Of a stretch of DNA of 64,000 nt, positions 30,461 to 40,866 are shown piece by piece. Under the pieces are notes generated by a model that saw only the letters and a program-made list of their open reading frames with translations, was not told the DNA's origin and did not search any database. Location: positions 1,488,001 through 1,552,000 of the forward strand of contig JAEOAD010000794.1 of the NCBI GenBank assembly GCA_036365145.1. Direction: 5' to 3'. The DNA is from Orientallactaga sibirica. Its lineage: Eukaryota; Chordata; Mammalia; Rodentia; Dipodidae. The stretch's first letter is position 1. Every line of letters starts with the position of its first letter. A program made the translations under genes and the position numbers.

Positions 30461-33024
30461 GAGAGAGAAAGAATAAAAGAAATAATGATGATTATCATGG
30501 TTTACACCAATGTAAGTGGTTTTAGGTGCTCTGAGGATCCCAGGAAGCATGTGCAGTCCTCCTCATGACAATCCTGGTGCCTTGGGCATGACGTGAGCCC
30601 CTTCCCATGGCTTGTTCCCTCTTGACAGTTTCTCTGGGCTCTGGATGCCTGGCATGTGCTCTGCTTTGGTCTGAAGAATGATGGGGAATTGTCATTACTG
30701 TTGCTGCGGTTGTCAGGGGCTGGAAAAGACCTTTTCCCTTTATGGCCTACAACCCCCACCCACATCTCTCCTCCTCTTCCCCAGCTGTCCCAAGGCTGCC
30801 TGCTCCCAGTGTGGAGGAAGGACAGTGTTGGAGTGGAGAGAAGCAGCCCTAGCCCCTCCCAGCCATGGGCCTCCTGCCAGGTGAGAGCGCTGGCCAGACC
30901 CAGTGAGTGAAGGACAGGCCCCTTTCCCCACACAGTTTTGCTCAGAGTTCAAGGGTTCTGGGGAGATCATTCATGCCTCCTTTAATCCCTGCTCCTGCAG
31001 CTGAGGCTGGAGTTTGGAGTTTGACCTATGTGGAGCCTCCCTTAGCAGCAGGCGAGGAGGCAGGGCCACCATTGTCCTCAGACACTTTCTGCTTCAAAGG
31101 GACAGAAGCCCACGACTGAGGAGACACAGCCACTTCCTTCTGCCTCTGAAGTCCCCAAAAGGCCGGGGCAGTGGAGCCTGCATTGGAAATAAGGTAAGAG
31201 TCCCCCACCCCTTTCCCAGCAGACACCCAGCCTCTAAGCTGAGAAGCCTCTCAGGGCAACTGTGCTGGCAGAGGGCTCCCACTCGGAACAGGAGTTAGGA
31301 AAGGCTTCAGCTACAGGCCATAGAGTGTGATTGGTTGGGGGCAGGGTGAGAGGTTGGGGAATGGAGCTCAGCAGGTGAGTTTTGGAAGCAAAGTGCATAA
31401 GCTATAGGTCTCAGCTCGCTTGCTTAACCAAATTCAAGGACATTGAGCCAGTCATTTGGGCACATAAGCCTCTGATCTGTCACTTGAGAATATAGAGGTC
31501 AGCCTGGCCCAGCACACAGGTGTGGCATGGCAGGCCTTGAAGAGATAAGGAGGGCGAAAGAAGCTACATGGAGCACAGAAGGCTGGGGGGACTCACGGTG
31601 GGCCCGAAGCTGTTGCTGACCATTAGGCAAGGCATTTCCCAGCAGCAATGCCAGGCTTTGACATGTTTCACACCCAGCATCTCCTCCAACTGCACCACGG
31701 CCATGTAAGGTAGTCACAGTCACCCCTTATGCATAGGCAAAAACCTGAAGGTCATTGAGCAACTTGCTCAAGGTGACACAGATACTGAGGGGCAAAGTTG
31801 AATCCTAGCCCCCATGCCTGAGAGCTGACCCATCAGACCCGTGTTTTACAGTTCTGGAGAGTGGGTGGTAGACGATTCTCCTTCCTAAAGGGAGAGAGGA
31901 TTCTGGAGCTCTGACTTGGCAAAATGCTGCCTCTCATTTGTTTGTTAGCTGCGTGTTTTTGGAGCATCTGCTCTAGAGGCACAATGTAAGGAAGACACAT
32001 GTGGTCCTGCCTTCATGAAGCTGGCAGTACCCTGAGACCAGCAGTAATAAGAGAATTCCATGAACCAGGTGATCTGCTCCATTAAACAGACGAGATGCCA
32101 TATTTGCTACGAAAGGAAGTGAAGTGAGGACTAATCTAGATTGAAGCCCAGCGAAGGCAGCTTTGGGGACGTATGCCAGCTGACATCCAAAGGATGAGGA
32201 GGGTTTGTCACACATCGTAGGGAAGAGCATCTTTTAGAAGGCAAGGCACCTGAGACTGTGAACAGTCTTCAAGGAATAGGTGGAAGGAAATCAGCTAACT
32301 TGTGTTCAGAGACCTTTCTGGCCTGTGGGAGAGAGGCTAAAAGGAAGTTAAAAGGTAGCATTGGGAAGGAAGAGAGTAAGTCCTTGCTCTTGGCTGGATA
32401 GAAGGAGGGTGGCTTGAATAAGGTGACTGAAGTAAAAGTGAGGGAAAATGAAGAGATACAAGCTATGAGCTGGAAGTAGAAGAGCAAGGAACTAGGGGTG
32501 AATAGGTTATGAGAGTTGATAAAGACAAGATAAATTCGTTGATGGGATGTTTATCTTTGGAGCGTAGATACGTTGCTCAGACACCACTGTTGGATGGATA
32601 AGATGGATGGATTGTTGTGTGCATGCGTGGTTGTATACAAGGATGGATGGCACAAGGAGGATTTGGTTTTCAGCAAGAGCAGATAGGACATGGGGCAGAG
32701 TGGATGTACCTGCTTGGTGCTGAAGAGCTTGTTCTCTAACCTGTACATATCTAACTTTGAGCCATCTGTGAGAGATTTCATGTTGCTATTTGGATGAATG
32801 GGCATGGACTAAGGTGATTTCTATTCTCTCTGGAATCACAGGACAAGGCAATCCTGAAGGGGCAAGCTAGGTGGAGAATGTTCCCCCAGGTCATCTGCAT
32901 GCCTGTTACCCTTTGTGGCTCATTTGGAGAAAGCGGCCTTGTGCCTCGGACTTCTACCAGTGCTGAGGTTCTTCCTAATAGGCTGGAATGAGCCAGCTCA
33001 AAGTCCTGGAGTCTGTCTGTTGGC
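30461..33024. other. Repeat-poor island upstream of SLC5A11
   Basis: About 2.5 kb without young SINEs. It holds consensus-like 5' splice donors after CTGCCAG (GTGAGA, 30881) and after GGAAATAAG (GTAAGA, 31194), a MIR-like segment at about 31690-31850, and degenerate GGAT repeats near 32590-32650. It could include 5' noncoding exons or regulatory DNA of SLC5A11, but no exon can be proven by reading. Confidence 0.45.
31690..31850 (-). mobile_element. MIR-like SINE fragment
   Basis: CACTGCACC..GAGCAACTTGCTCAAGGTGACACAG..GGCAAAGTTGAATCCTAGCCCC fits the MIR/MIR3 tail order (ACTTGCCCAAGGTCACACAG). Diverged. Confidence 0.5.
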
Positions 33025-33102
33025 CTTTAAATATATATATACGTATGTGTATACATAATATATATATACACATACACGTGTGTGTGTGTGTGTGTGTGCA
33101 CA
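33025..33102. repeat. (TA)n / (TG)n compound microsatellite
   Basis: TA runs with ACGT interruptions, then about ten TG units at 33078-33100. Confidence 0.93.
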
Positions 33103-33107
33103 TGCTC

Positions 33108-33215
33108 ACATATGCCAGGGTCTCTTGCCACTACAAATAGAACACCAGATGCTTGTGCCACTTTTTGTATCAGGCTTTATGTGGGAGATGGGTGGCTGAG
33201 CCATCTTCCCAGCCC
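33108..33215 (-). mobile_element. DIP-like SINE, partial
   Basis: ATGCCAGGGTCTCTTGCCACT to GCCATCTTCCCAGCCCC with an internal loss of about 40 bases around the B box. Confidence 0.75.
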
Positions 33216-33671
33216 CCGTTGGCCTTTTTCTAATGACACTTTCTAATAACTCCTTTCCTAATAATCCCCAAGCATCAACAGGTCAGGAAGCCACAGGGGC
33301 TGGCAAGCTCCTTCCTGTAATAGTCCTAGCCCTCTCATCCCCTTTGCCTTGCTGTTGCCTCTACCCCTGGCTGACCTGCCTCCACTGCCAGGTTCTGTAC
33401 ACCAGGCCAGTCGAAGGCCCACCTTGTGGCTGTGGAGGAACAGATACCTTCATGGAGCTGACCATAAAGGTGTAGGATGTAGGAAGAAAGGGTGTGAGTG
33501 GTGGCTAGCCTGTGCCAGGCTTTCTGTCACATCTGGAATTTTCCCTGTCAAAGGTTCCTTGTCTCACTCAGGGTGGGTAGGACCTGAAGAGTGGGAATGG
33601 AAGCTTATTGTTGCCATACCAGCAGGTCTGTCATCATTTCCTCCCTTCCTCTCCATTCTCTGTCTCACCCT
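33216..33671. other. Intergenic, no recognised feature
   Basis: Unique-looking sequence; short open frames only. Confidence 0.45.
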
Positions 33672-33683
33672 TGATTCTGTTGC

Positions 33684-33687
<4 letters not shown>

Positions 33688-33732
<45 letters not shown>

Positions 33733-33866
33733 GAGGTAGGGTCTCACTCTAGCCCAGGCTGACCTGGAATTCACTCTGTATCCTCAGGGTGGCCTCGAAC
33801 TCACAGCGTTCCTCCTACCTCTGCCTCCCAAGTGCTGAGATTAAAGGTGTGCGCCACCACGCCCAG
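33688..33866 (-). mobile_element. B1-like SINE with target duplication
   Basis: Antisense copy with a (CTTTT)n and T30 tail. TGATTCTGTTGCTTTT is perfectly repeated at 33672-33687 and 33867-33882. Confidence 0.96.
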
Positions 33867-34199
33867 TGATTCTGTTGCTTTTTTACCAACATGTATTAGG
33901 TGCTGGCTGTGCTACGTGCTATGCCCTGGGTACTCTGTGGAGGCTTACTTCAGTCATTTTCCCGTGCTGTGGCCTCAGAGCTTTCTTCAACTTTACCTGT
34001 TCCGTGCGTGGTTATGCAAAGGCCTGACCTCTCAGCAGTGTTGGGATAAAATGAGATCCACATGCATAAGTGGACAGGTCTGCCTGACCACAAAGTCCAT
34101 GCTCTTTTCCTTTCGTCCACTGACTTTATATGAAGGATGGGAGCATATCATACATTCTGTCCTGAATCATGTGACATAGTGGACTTGCTCACTTACAGA

Positions 34200-34318
34200 C
34201 ATCTGATTCTTATCCCTGTATTAGACTGGGAAACTGAGCCTCAAGAGACACTACTGTGCATCAGCGTCACAGCTCAGAAGAAGCAGAGCTGGGATTTGAG
34301 CCAGGCAGTGAGGTTCCA
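34200..34318 (+). mobile_element. MIR-like SINE fragment
   Basis: GGGAAACTGAGCCTCAAGAG..AGCAGAGCTGGGATTTGAGCCAGG follows the MIR core. Confidence 0.65.
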
Positions 34319-34324
34319 TAGTCT

Positions 34325-34555
34325 TTAAAAAATTATTATTTTTAAATTTTATTACAATTTATTTGCAAAGAGAGATAGAGGAAAAGAGAGAGAATGTGCA
34401 CCAGGACCCCACCGCCCCCACTGCCAACAAACTCCAGGTGCACGGCACACTCTATCCATCTGGCTCTTTGTGGGTACTGGGAAATCAAACTGGGACTGTC
34501 AGGCCTTCCTTGCAAGTAAGCACTCTTAGCCACCGATCCATCTCTCCAGCCTCTA
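34325..34555 (-). mobile_element. DIP-like SINE
   Basis: Antisense copy that ends in CATCTCTCCAGCCTC. The target-like word AGTCTTTA occurs at 34320-34327 and 34557-34564. Confidence 0.92.
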
Positions 34556-34564
34556 AAGTCTTTA

Positions 34565-35311
34565 CAGTGATGCATGAATTTCTCAGGGAGTTTTGTCCAT
34601 AATTAAAATTTATAACTAGATGGTAATTGCCATTTTTTGATTAGTGCAAAGGAGCCCCACAACTCCTGCTACCCCTCTAATGTATTTGCTGTTCCTTGGC
34701 AAAGATGTTACAATGCGCTGCGTATCTTTGAGTGTTTCTAACATACACAGATGGCATTAAGCATGCAAGTATCATTCTGTGTGTTTCATTCCTTTTTCGT
34801 TCCTGGAGGCACAGAACTTATAAGGAGAAAAGGAGCCAGCCTGAGACACCAGAGGGAGCAAATGCATACAGCCTCCAACCCCACCTGTGGCTGTGGCCTA
34901 TGAATGGGCTTCTTGGTTTTTCCCTTACACTGTGGTGTGGAAAATTTTCACATCTCCCACTGCAGATTATGTAAAAGGCCAGAAGGAAAGGGTGAGAGCT
35001 GTCCCTGCTTGACTGAGCTTCCTTTTGTGCTCTGGCCAGTAGGGCGACCTCAAGGGCTGCCTGTTCTGCTTGCAAAGAAAGCCTTTGTCAGGGTGCCCTA
35101 AACCCGCCCCTCGGAAATGAGTCCTGGCAGGAGCCCTGACGCCAGGAGGGCAGGGGCCCACCCGTAATTTGGCCCTCCTGAGGCAGGCTGGGAGCAAAAA
35201 ACCATGGTGCTCAGGTGGGTTCAGGGACTGTTGTTGGGGATGCAGTGTGGCAAGGGTCTGGGGTGAAAACCGACCGGGCTGGGGCAGGGTTGCTTTTCTC
35301 ACTTTGGAAAG
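34565..35311. other. Repeat-poor, GC-richer segment
   Basis: No SINE. GC content rises at 35095-35290, with only a few CpG, so this is not a CpG island. No exon recognised. Confidence 0.45.
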
Positions 35312-35621
35312 CTTGGCACACAGCTGGAGCCTAATAAGTACTTGCTTCACTGATTCCCCAAGGCCTGAGAGAGCTCACTGTGTGGAGCCTGGCTCACAGA
35401 TGGTACCTAATAAATGTTCCCTTGAGCTTCCTATTGGGCCTAGCTCAGAGTCTCCAAGACCTAACCATACAGCCTGGAACACACAGCTAGTGCCCCATAA
35501 ATGTTCCACTGAGCTTCAGTGCCTCACAGAGTCTGGCACAAAGCTGGTGCCTAATAAGAGTTTGTCCCATTGCGTTTCCCAGGCTTACCAGGGAGCCTGT
35601 CATACAGCTGGTGCCTAATGC
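35312..35621 (+). repeat. Degenerate tandem array, MIR 3'-end-like unit
   Basis: Five copies of CTGGCACAcAGCTGGtGCCTAATAA-like sequence start at 35312, 35388, 35472, 35531 and 35594 (spacings 76, 84, 59 and 63). The motif resembles the conserved 3' end of MIR/L2 (TGGCACATAGTAGGTGCTCAATAAA). A 149-codon open frame that crosses it has a repetitive VPNKCS-type pattern because of the repeat and is not taken as a gene. Confidence 0.75.
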
Positions 35622-36194
35622 TTCCCATTCTGGGTTCCCTGTGGCCTTGACTGTGCCTGAGAGCAAGTGGCACAGCCAGGACTGGCTCAGTTCACTTTGA
35701 TGTCTTGGTAGTTCCTTTCTTACCTGTAAGCTGAGGTGTGACTGTGGAGAGGGAAATGAGAAGCCACTGGGAGAATGAAGCTGCTTGGCACCTACATGGA
35801 ATCCACCCACTGCATGCCAGTGAGGTCTGATGTCTGCAGTTGTGTGCTGAGGGAGGGACGGTACAGGGCAGCAGTGCCTGGTCCCCAGGGTCTGTGGTCC
35901 AGGATGCAGTCTCCTCTGGCCCCATGTCCATGGCACTGGGAAACGCTTATAAGTCGTGCCAGCCTCGCCTGGGCAGTGGCCCCCAAGCATGATGAAAGGC
36001 TTGTTTATCTGCCGCCCTTCTCAGTGCCTGGTGGGGCTGGGGACGCTGAGGGCTGCTGGCCCTTCTCCCTCTTTACTCCCCTTCTTCCGGTCCAGATCTG
36101 CCCCTCTCTAGAGGCATCTGCCACCCCCTTTCAGCATGTATCCGTTTTCTGTGCCTCCTTGGAGTTCCCTGTTTAGGAAGCAGCAGGTTGACAG
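35622..36194. other. Repeat-poor segment, no recognised feature
   Basis: Unique-looking sequence with several overlapping open frames on both strands, none with a recognised family. Confidence 0.45.
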
Positions 36195-36310
36195 GCTTGG
36201 GTTCCTAGCGCCCTTATCTGCTGTGTGCCTTTAGACGGGATGCTAAAGCTCTCCGAGCCACACTTCTTCATCTGCAGAGGCAATGAAAACATTTCCTACC
36301 CAAAGGAGGC
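36195..36310 (+). mobile_element. MIR SINE fragment
   Basis: GGCTTGGGTTCCTAGC..TGCTGTGTGCCTTTAGACGGG..CTCCGAGCCACACTTCTTCATCTGC follows the MIR consensus order. Confidence 0.65.
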
Positions 36311-36649
36311 CTAACCCTTGAGACAGTCCCCAAGGACCTTTAAATCTCCTTTTCCTCAAGACTCCAGAGTCTTTCAGATCTGGAATCTATAAAACCTCAC
36401 CGCTACCCTAGATGGGGTCTCCAGTTCATATAGGCAAGTCTGAAGCAGGCATCGTTATCATCCCTAATTTTACAGATAAATTCAGGTTACAGATAAATTT
36501 CATAAAATCCAGAGCTGGCTGAGGCTTAGGTGAGGTCAGAGCTGGTGGGAATTGGCTTCTGTTATTTTCTCCTGCATTACAGGAAGTAAGAGGCAAGGGA
36601 GCTGTCACTGCCCAACACTGGTGAGTTGGCCTCCCTTCTGTCTCTCTCC

Positions 36650-36736
36650 TTCCCTTGCTCCTCTCCTCTCCTCTCCTCCCCTCCCCTCCCCTCCCCTCCC
36701 CTCTCCTCTCCTCTCCTCTCCTCTCCTCTCCTCCAC
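36650..36736 (+). repeat. (CTCTC)n / (CCCCT)n pyrimidine tract
   Basis: About 80 bases of pure pyrimidine on the plus strand in CCTCT and CCCCT units, with mirror symmetry about 36690. Such tracts can form triplex DNA. Confidence 0.93.
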
Positions 36737-37044
36737 AAAAGCCCCGATCACTGTGTGCCTGGGTCTTCTCTTCCTTGGAGATGGGGCCACATCCCAGGAC
36801 TGAGAAGCTGGCTGGCCTCATCACTTTAGCAGAGGCAAGGGCAAGATCTAGCTTAGGGAGAAACAGACATTCAAGGCGACACCAGCCATGAGATGGGGCC
36901 TTGCAGGTGACTGAGGATCTTCCAAGGCCACTCCTCTTCCCATAGGCCTTTAAGTGAGTGCTTCTTAAAACAAGTGGGATGTGTGCTCTAGGGAGCCTTT
37001 TGGCTCACACAGTTTTTCCAATCCACTTCCTCTGCTGTGACATA

Positions 37045-37200
37045 TATATATATAGGTTTTTTTGTGGTAGGGTTTCACTCTAGTCCAGGCTGACCTGGAA
37101 TTCACTATGTAGTCTCAGGGTGGCCTTGAACTCACGGTGATCCTCCTACCTCTGCCTCCAGAGTGCTGGGATTAAAAGTGGGCATCACCATGCCTGGCCC
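37045..37200 (-). mobile_element. B1-like SINE
   Basis: Antisense copy preceded by (AT)n. CTGTGA.(A/T)TAT and CTACTGTGATTTTAATGT words flank it. Confidence 0.92.
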
Positions 37201-37471
37201 TCTACTGTGATTTTAATGTCTCCTTAAAAATTCCTAATTTCAAACCTAATCCCTAATGCAATAACAGAAAGCGAGAGGCTTTGGGGAGATGATTAGGTTC
37301 TGGACTGGAGCCCTCACGAATGTCTACCACTCGAGGACACGCAGAAGCCGTCTCCAGATATCTGGTTGGCTGCTATAGTGATCTTGGCCTTCTCTGCCTC
37401 AAGATCCATGAGCAAAGTTTTATGCTATTTATAAATTACCCAGGTAAGGTGTTTTTGTTTGTTTGTTTTTG

Positions 37472-37612
37472 TTTTTCAAGGTAGGGTCTCACTCTAGCTC
37501 CAGGCTGACCTGGAATTCACTCTGTATTCTCAGCGTGGCCTCGAACTCATGGCGATCCTCCTACTTCTGCTTTCTGAGTGCTGGGATTAAAGGTGTGCGC
37601 CACCACGCCTGG
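37472..37612 (-). mobile_element. B1-like SINE in the LTR
   Basis: Antisense copy with a (GTTT)n tail. CAGGTAAGGTG on the left matches CAGGTAACGTG on the right. Confidence 0.94.
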
Positions 37613-37649
37613 CTCAGGTAACGTGTTTTTTATATTTTATTTTTCCTTT

Positions 37650-37796
37650 TTTTTCTTTGAAGGTAGGGTTTCACTCTAGTCTAGGCTGACCTGGAATTCA
37701 CTATGTAGTCTTAGGGTGGCCTCGAACTCATGATGATCCTCCTACCTCTGCCTCCTGAGTGCTGGGATTAAAGGCATGTGCCACCATGCCCGGCTT
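37650..37796 (-). mobile_element. B1-like SINE
   Basis: Antisense copy inserted in the tail of the next DIP copy: TTTATATTTTATTTTT lies on both sides (37628-37643 and 37796-37811). Confidence 0.95.
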
Positions 37797-37797
37797 T

Positions 37798-38012
37798 TAT
37801 ATTTTATTTTTATTTATTTATTTGAGAGAGAAATTTGAGGCAGAGAAAGAAAGAGACAGAGAATGGGCATACCAGGGCCTTTAGCCACTGCAAATAAATT
37901 CCAGATGCATGCACCACCTTATGCATCTGCTTCCGTGGGTACTGGGGATTTGAACCTGTGTCCTTTGGCTTTGCAGGCAAGCACTTTAACTGCTAAGCCA
38001 CCTCTCCAGCCC
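37798..38012 (-). mobile_element. DIP-like SINE
   Basis: Antisense copy that ends in CACCTCTCCAGCCC, followed by AAGGTAAGGTGTTTTG, the third copy of the target. Confidence 0.94.
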
Positions 38013-38189
38013 AAGGTAAGGTGTTTTGTTATAGTAACAGGAACAGACCAAAGCAGCCTCTTAGCCTTCCTAGTATATCACCTCCAGCCATAATCATAGC
38101 CTTGAAAATAATCTTCCTGCCCACCTTTTGTTACTAGTCAAGCCTGTCCTTCCACCTTAGTTTATCATACCACTTTCTTATCAGTATTC

Positions 38190-38272
38190 CCCTCGCAGTG
38201 CTAGAGATGGAACTTGGGCCTTGTGTATAGTAGGCAGGTGCTCTGCCACTGAACTATACCCCCTTTCCTCTT
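38190..38272 (-). mobile_element. ID-like SINE
   Basis: GTGCTAGAGATGGAACTTGGGCC and GGCAGGTGCTCTGCCACTGAAC are antisense ID words. Confidence 0.65.
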
Positions 38273-38286
38273 CCCTTCACTTCCTT

Positions 38287-38318
38287 TGATTTTATTTATT
38301 TATTTATTAGAGACAGAC

Positions 38319-38349
<31 letters not shown>

Positions 38350-38500
38350 ATGGGCACACCAGGGCCTCTAGCCACTGCAAGTGAATTCCAGATGTATGTG
38401 CCACCATGTGCACCTGGCTTATGTGGGACCTGGAGAATTGAACCAGGGTCCTTAGCCTTCACAGGCATGCACCTTAACCACTAAGCCATCTCTCCAGCCC
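38287..38500 (-). mobile_element. DIP-like SINE
   Basis: Antisense copy with (GA)n at 38318-38345, ending in CATCTCTCCAGCCC. Confidence 0.94.
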
Positions 38501-38501
38501 T

Positions 38502-38608
38502 TTTTTTTGTTTTTTGACATAGGGTCTTACTTTAGCCCAGGCTGACCTGGAATTCACTATGTAGTCTCAGGGTGGCTTTGAACTCACGGCATCACCATAC
38601 CTGGCTCC
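38502..38608 (-). mobile_element. B1-like SINE with internal deletion
   Basis: Antisense copy that jumps from GAACTCACGGC to ATCACCATACCTGGC, losing about 45 bases. Confidence 0.85.
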
Positions 38609-38618
38609 TTCATTTCCT

Positions 38619-40866
38619 TTCTAATAATTCTTTTTAAAAATTTTTATTGACAACTTCTATACTTACAGACAATAAACCTTATTATTTCCTTCTCCTCCCC
38701 TTTCCCCTTTACAACTCCACTCTCCATCATATCTCCTCCCTCTCTCCATTAGTCTCTCTTTTAATTTGATGTCATTATCTTTTTCTCCTATCATGAGGGT
38801 CTTGTGAAGGTATTACTAGGCACTGCAAGGTCATGGATATTGAGGCCAATTTCTGTCTGGACAGTTGCATTGTAAGGAGTGGTACCCTTCCTTTGGCTCT
38901 TACATTCTTTCCACCTCCTCCTCCACAATGGACCCTGAGCCTTGGCAGGTGTGATGGAGATGTTTCAGTGCTGGACACTCCTCTGTCCCTTCTTCTCAGC
39001 ACTATGTTGCCTTTTGGTTCATCCCAGTGGTCATCGCCATCTGAAAAGAGAAGCTTCTCTAACCATAAGTGAGAGTAGCATTAATATATGAATATGAACA
39101 TTAAGTGTAGTGCTTTCAGGGCAGTTTGGTGGGGAAAATATATTTATTCATCCAGACAAGAGAAGGCTTTTTTTTAAATATTTTAAAATTTTATTTATTT
39201 ATTTGCAAGCAGAGAGAGAGAGATAGAAGAGAGGCAGACAGAGAAAGAATGGGCATGCCAGGGCCTCCAGCCACTGCAAACGAAGTCCAGATGCATGTGC
39301 CCTTTGTGCATCTGGCTTACATGGGTCCTGGAGAATCGAACTGGGATCCTTTGGCTTTGCTGGCAAATGCCTTAACCACTAAGCCATCTCTCCAGCCCCT
39401 AAGAGAAGGCATTATACACCTAAGGCTCATGACCTCCCCTGCCATAGACTTTTGATTAGGTTTTTCAGTACCAGGCATGTATTCCCTCCCATACAGCAAG
39501 CCTTCAGTCCAATTAGAGAACAGTTGGTTTCCCTAAGAGCCACTATTGCACCAGTTTGGTCATTTAGCCTGTCTGGCCAAACTTGAGGCTTCCAGTGTCC
39601 ACTGTTTTCACCGTTGATGACTTCTGTCTCCCATAGGGCTGCATGCAGTGCAGCTTTTTTCAGGTTTCAGTTGGCTGGTCTACTGGGAGAAGATTTTCTG
39701 CTCAGCACCTGCTTGATTTCTCAGTGACCTTGCCTCTCAGACAAATTAAGTATTCAGCAATAGGGTCTTACCATCTGTTTCTTGGGGGACAGCAAGGACC
39801 TTGGCAATAGCCTGTAATGTTTTGGAGGCAACAGGGACCTCCCTGGCCAACAACTCACTAGAAGGTATCCCATTCCTGGCACTGAAAAATTTCTAGTAAC
39901 AACCTATGGCTTCTGATGTCATTACTCAAAAAAGTAGGTTTTCATATGTCTTATTCAGAATATCTTGAATTTTGATTGACCCTTCCCCCACCCTTCTTTT
40001 CCTTGGCCTCGCTTAGGCCTTTCCCCTCCCTATAATCTGTTCTTCTACTTATATATATACAATACCATCCCTTTTAGTCCTTCCCTCTCCTCCCTCTCTT
40101 ATAGCCTTTTTCTAGGTTACTGGCTACCGATTTATGGTTACAGCTCACACACAAGTCTATACATTTGTAGCTAGGATCCACATATGAGAGAGAACATGTG
40201 ATGTTTGGCTTTCTGGGCCTGGGTTACCTCACTTAGTATAATCCTTTCCAGATCCATCCATTTCCCTGCAAATTTCATAATTGCATTTTTCTTTACTGCT
40301 GAATAGAACTCCATTGTGTAAATGTACCACATCTTTATTATCCATTCATCTGTGGAGGAACATCTAGGCTGGTTCAATTTCCTAGTTCTTGTGAATAGAG
40401 CAGCAATAAACATGGTTGTGCAACTATCTCTAAGGTCATGAGAAGAGTCATTAGGATATATGCCTAGGAGTGCTATAGCTGGATCATATGATAAATTCAT
40501 TTTTAGCTGTCTCAAGAACCTCCACACTGATTTCATTCTCCACATGTTTGTTGTTGGTATAGAGTAAAGCTACTGGTTTCTGTGTGCTTATTTTGTATAC
40601 TGCTACAAGTGTTTATCAACTCTAACAGTTTGCTGGTAGAGTCTTTAGGGTCCTTTATATATAGAATCATATCATTTGCAAATAATGATAATTTGATCTC
40701 TTCCTTTTCACTTTGTATCCCTTTTATGAGTGTCTCTTGCCTTGTTGCTATAAGTAAGACTTCCAGTACTATATTAAATAAAAGTGGGGACAGTGAACAC
40801 CCTTGTCTTGTTCCTGAATTTAGTGGAAAAGCTTCAAGTTTTGCCCCATTTAGTATTATGTTGGCT
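38619..40866 (-). mobile_element. L1 3' half, antisense
   Basis: The 3' terminus is at the left (TTTTTATTGACAACTTCTAT). The 3' UTR runs to about 40150, then the end of ORF2 to TTAGTATTATGTTGGCT at 40866. The minus strand encodes a 124-residue ORF2 end (40171-40545) that contains YDPAIALLGIYP and AQKAKHHMFSL. It is 5'-truncated inside the RT domain or cut there by the ACOT9 retrocopy; no L1 sequence resumes on the far side that I can recognise. Confidence 0.92.
39167..39401 (-). mobile_element. DIP-like SINE in L1 3' UTR
   Basis: Antisense copy; AAGAGAAGGC is repeated at 39157-39166 and 39401-39410. Confidence 0.94.

Larger units (their letters stand above)
37215..38062 (+). mobile_element. 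MaLR-like LTR split by three SINEs
   Basis: LTR words CCTAATCCCTAATGCAATAACAG, GCTTTGGGGAGATGATTAGG and TTATAAATTACCCAGGTAAGG lie left of the SINE block. GTTATAGTAACAGGAACAGACC ends it at about 38062. AGGTAAGGTGTTTT occurs at 37442, as AGGTAACGTGTTTT at 37616, and as AGGTAAGGTGTTTT again at 38015, so the same target was duplicated twice. Confidence 0.7.

Noticed and set aside
35090..35290. Possible CpG island promoter
   Set aside because: GC-rich but with few CpG.
35169..35618. 149-codon open frame on the plus strand
   Set aside because: Its repetitive protein pattern arises from the tandem MIR-like array; no start context, splice or family support.
35487..35990. 167-codon minus-strand frame
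   Set aside because: Part runs antisense through the tandem array; no recognised domain or splice support.
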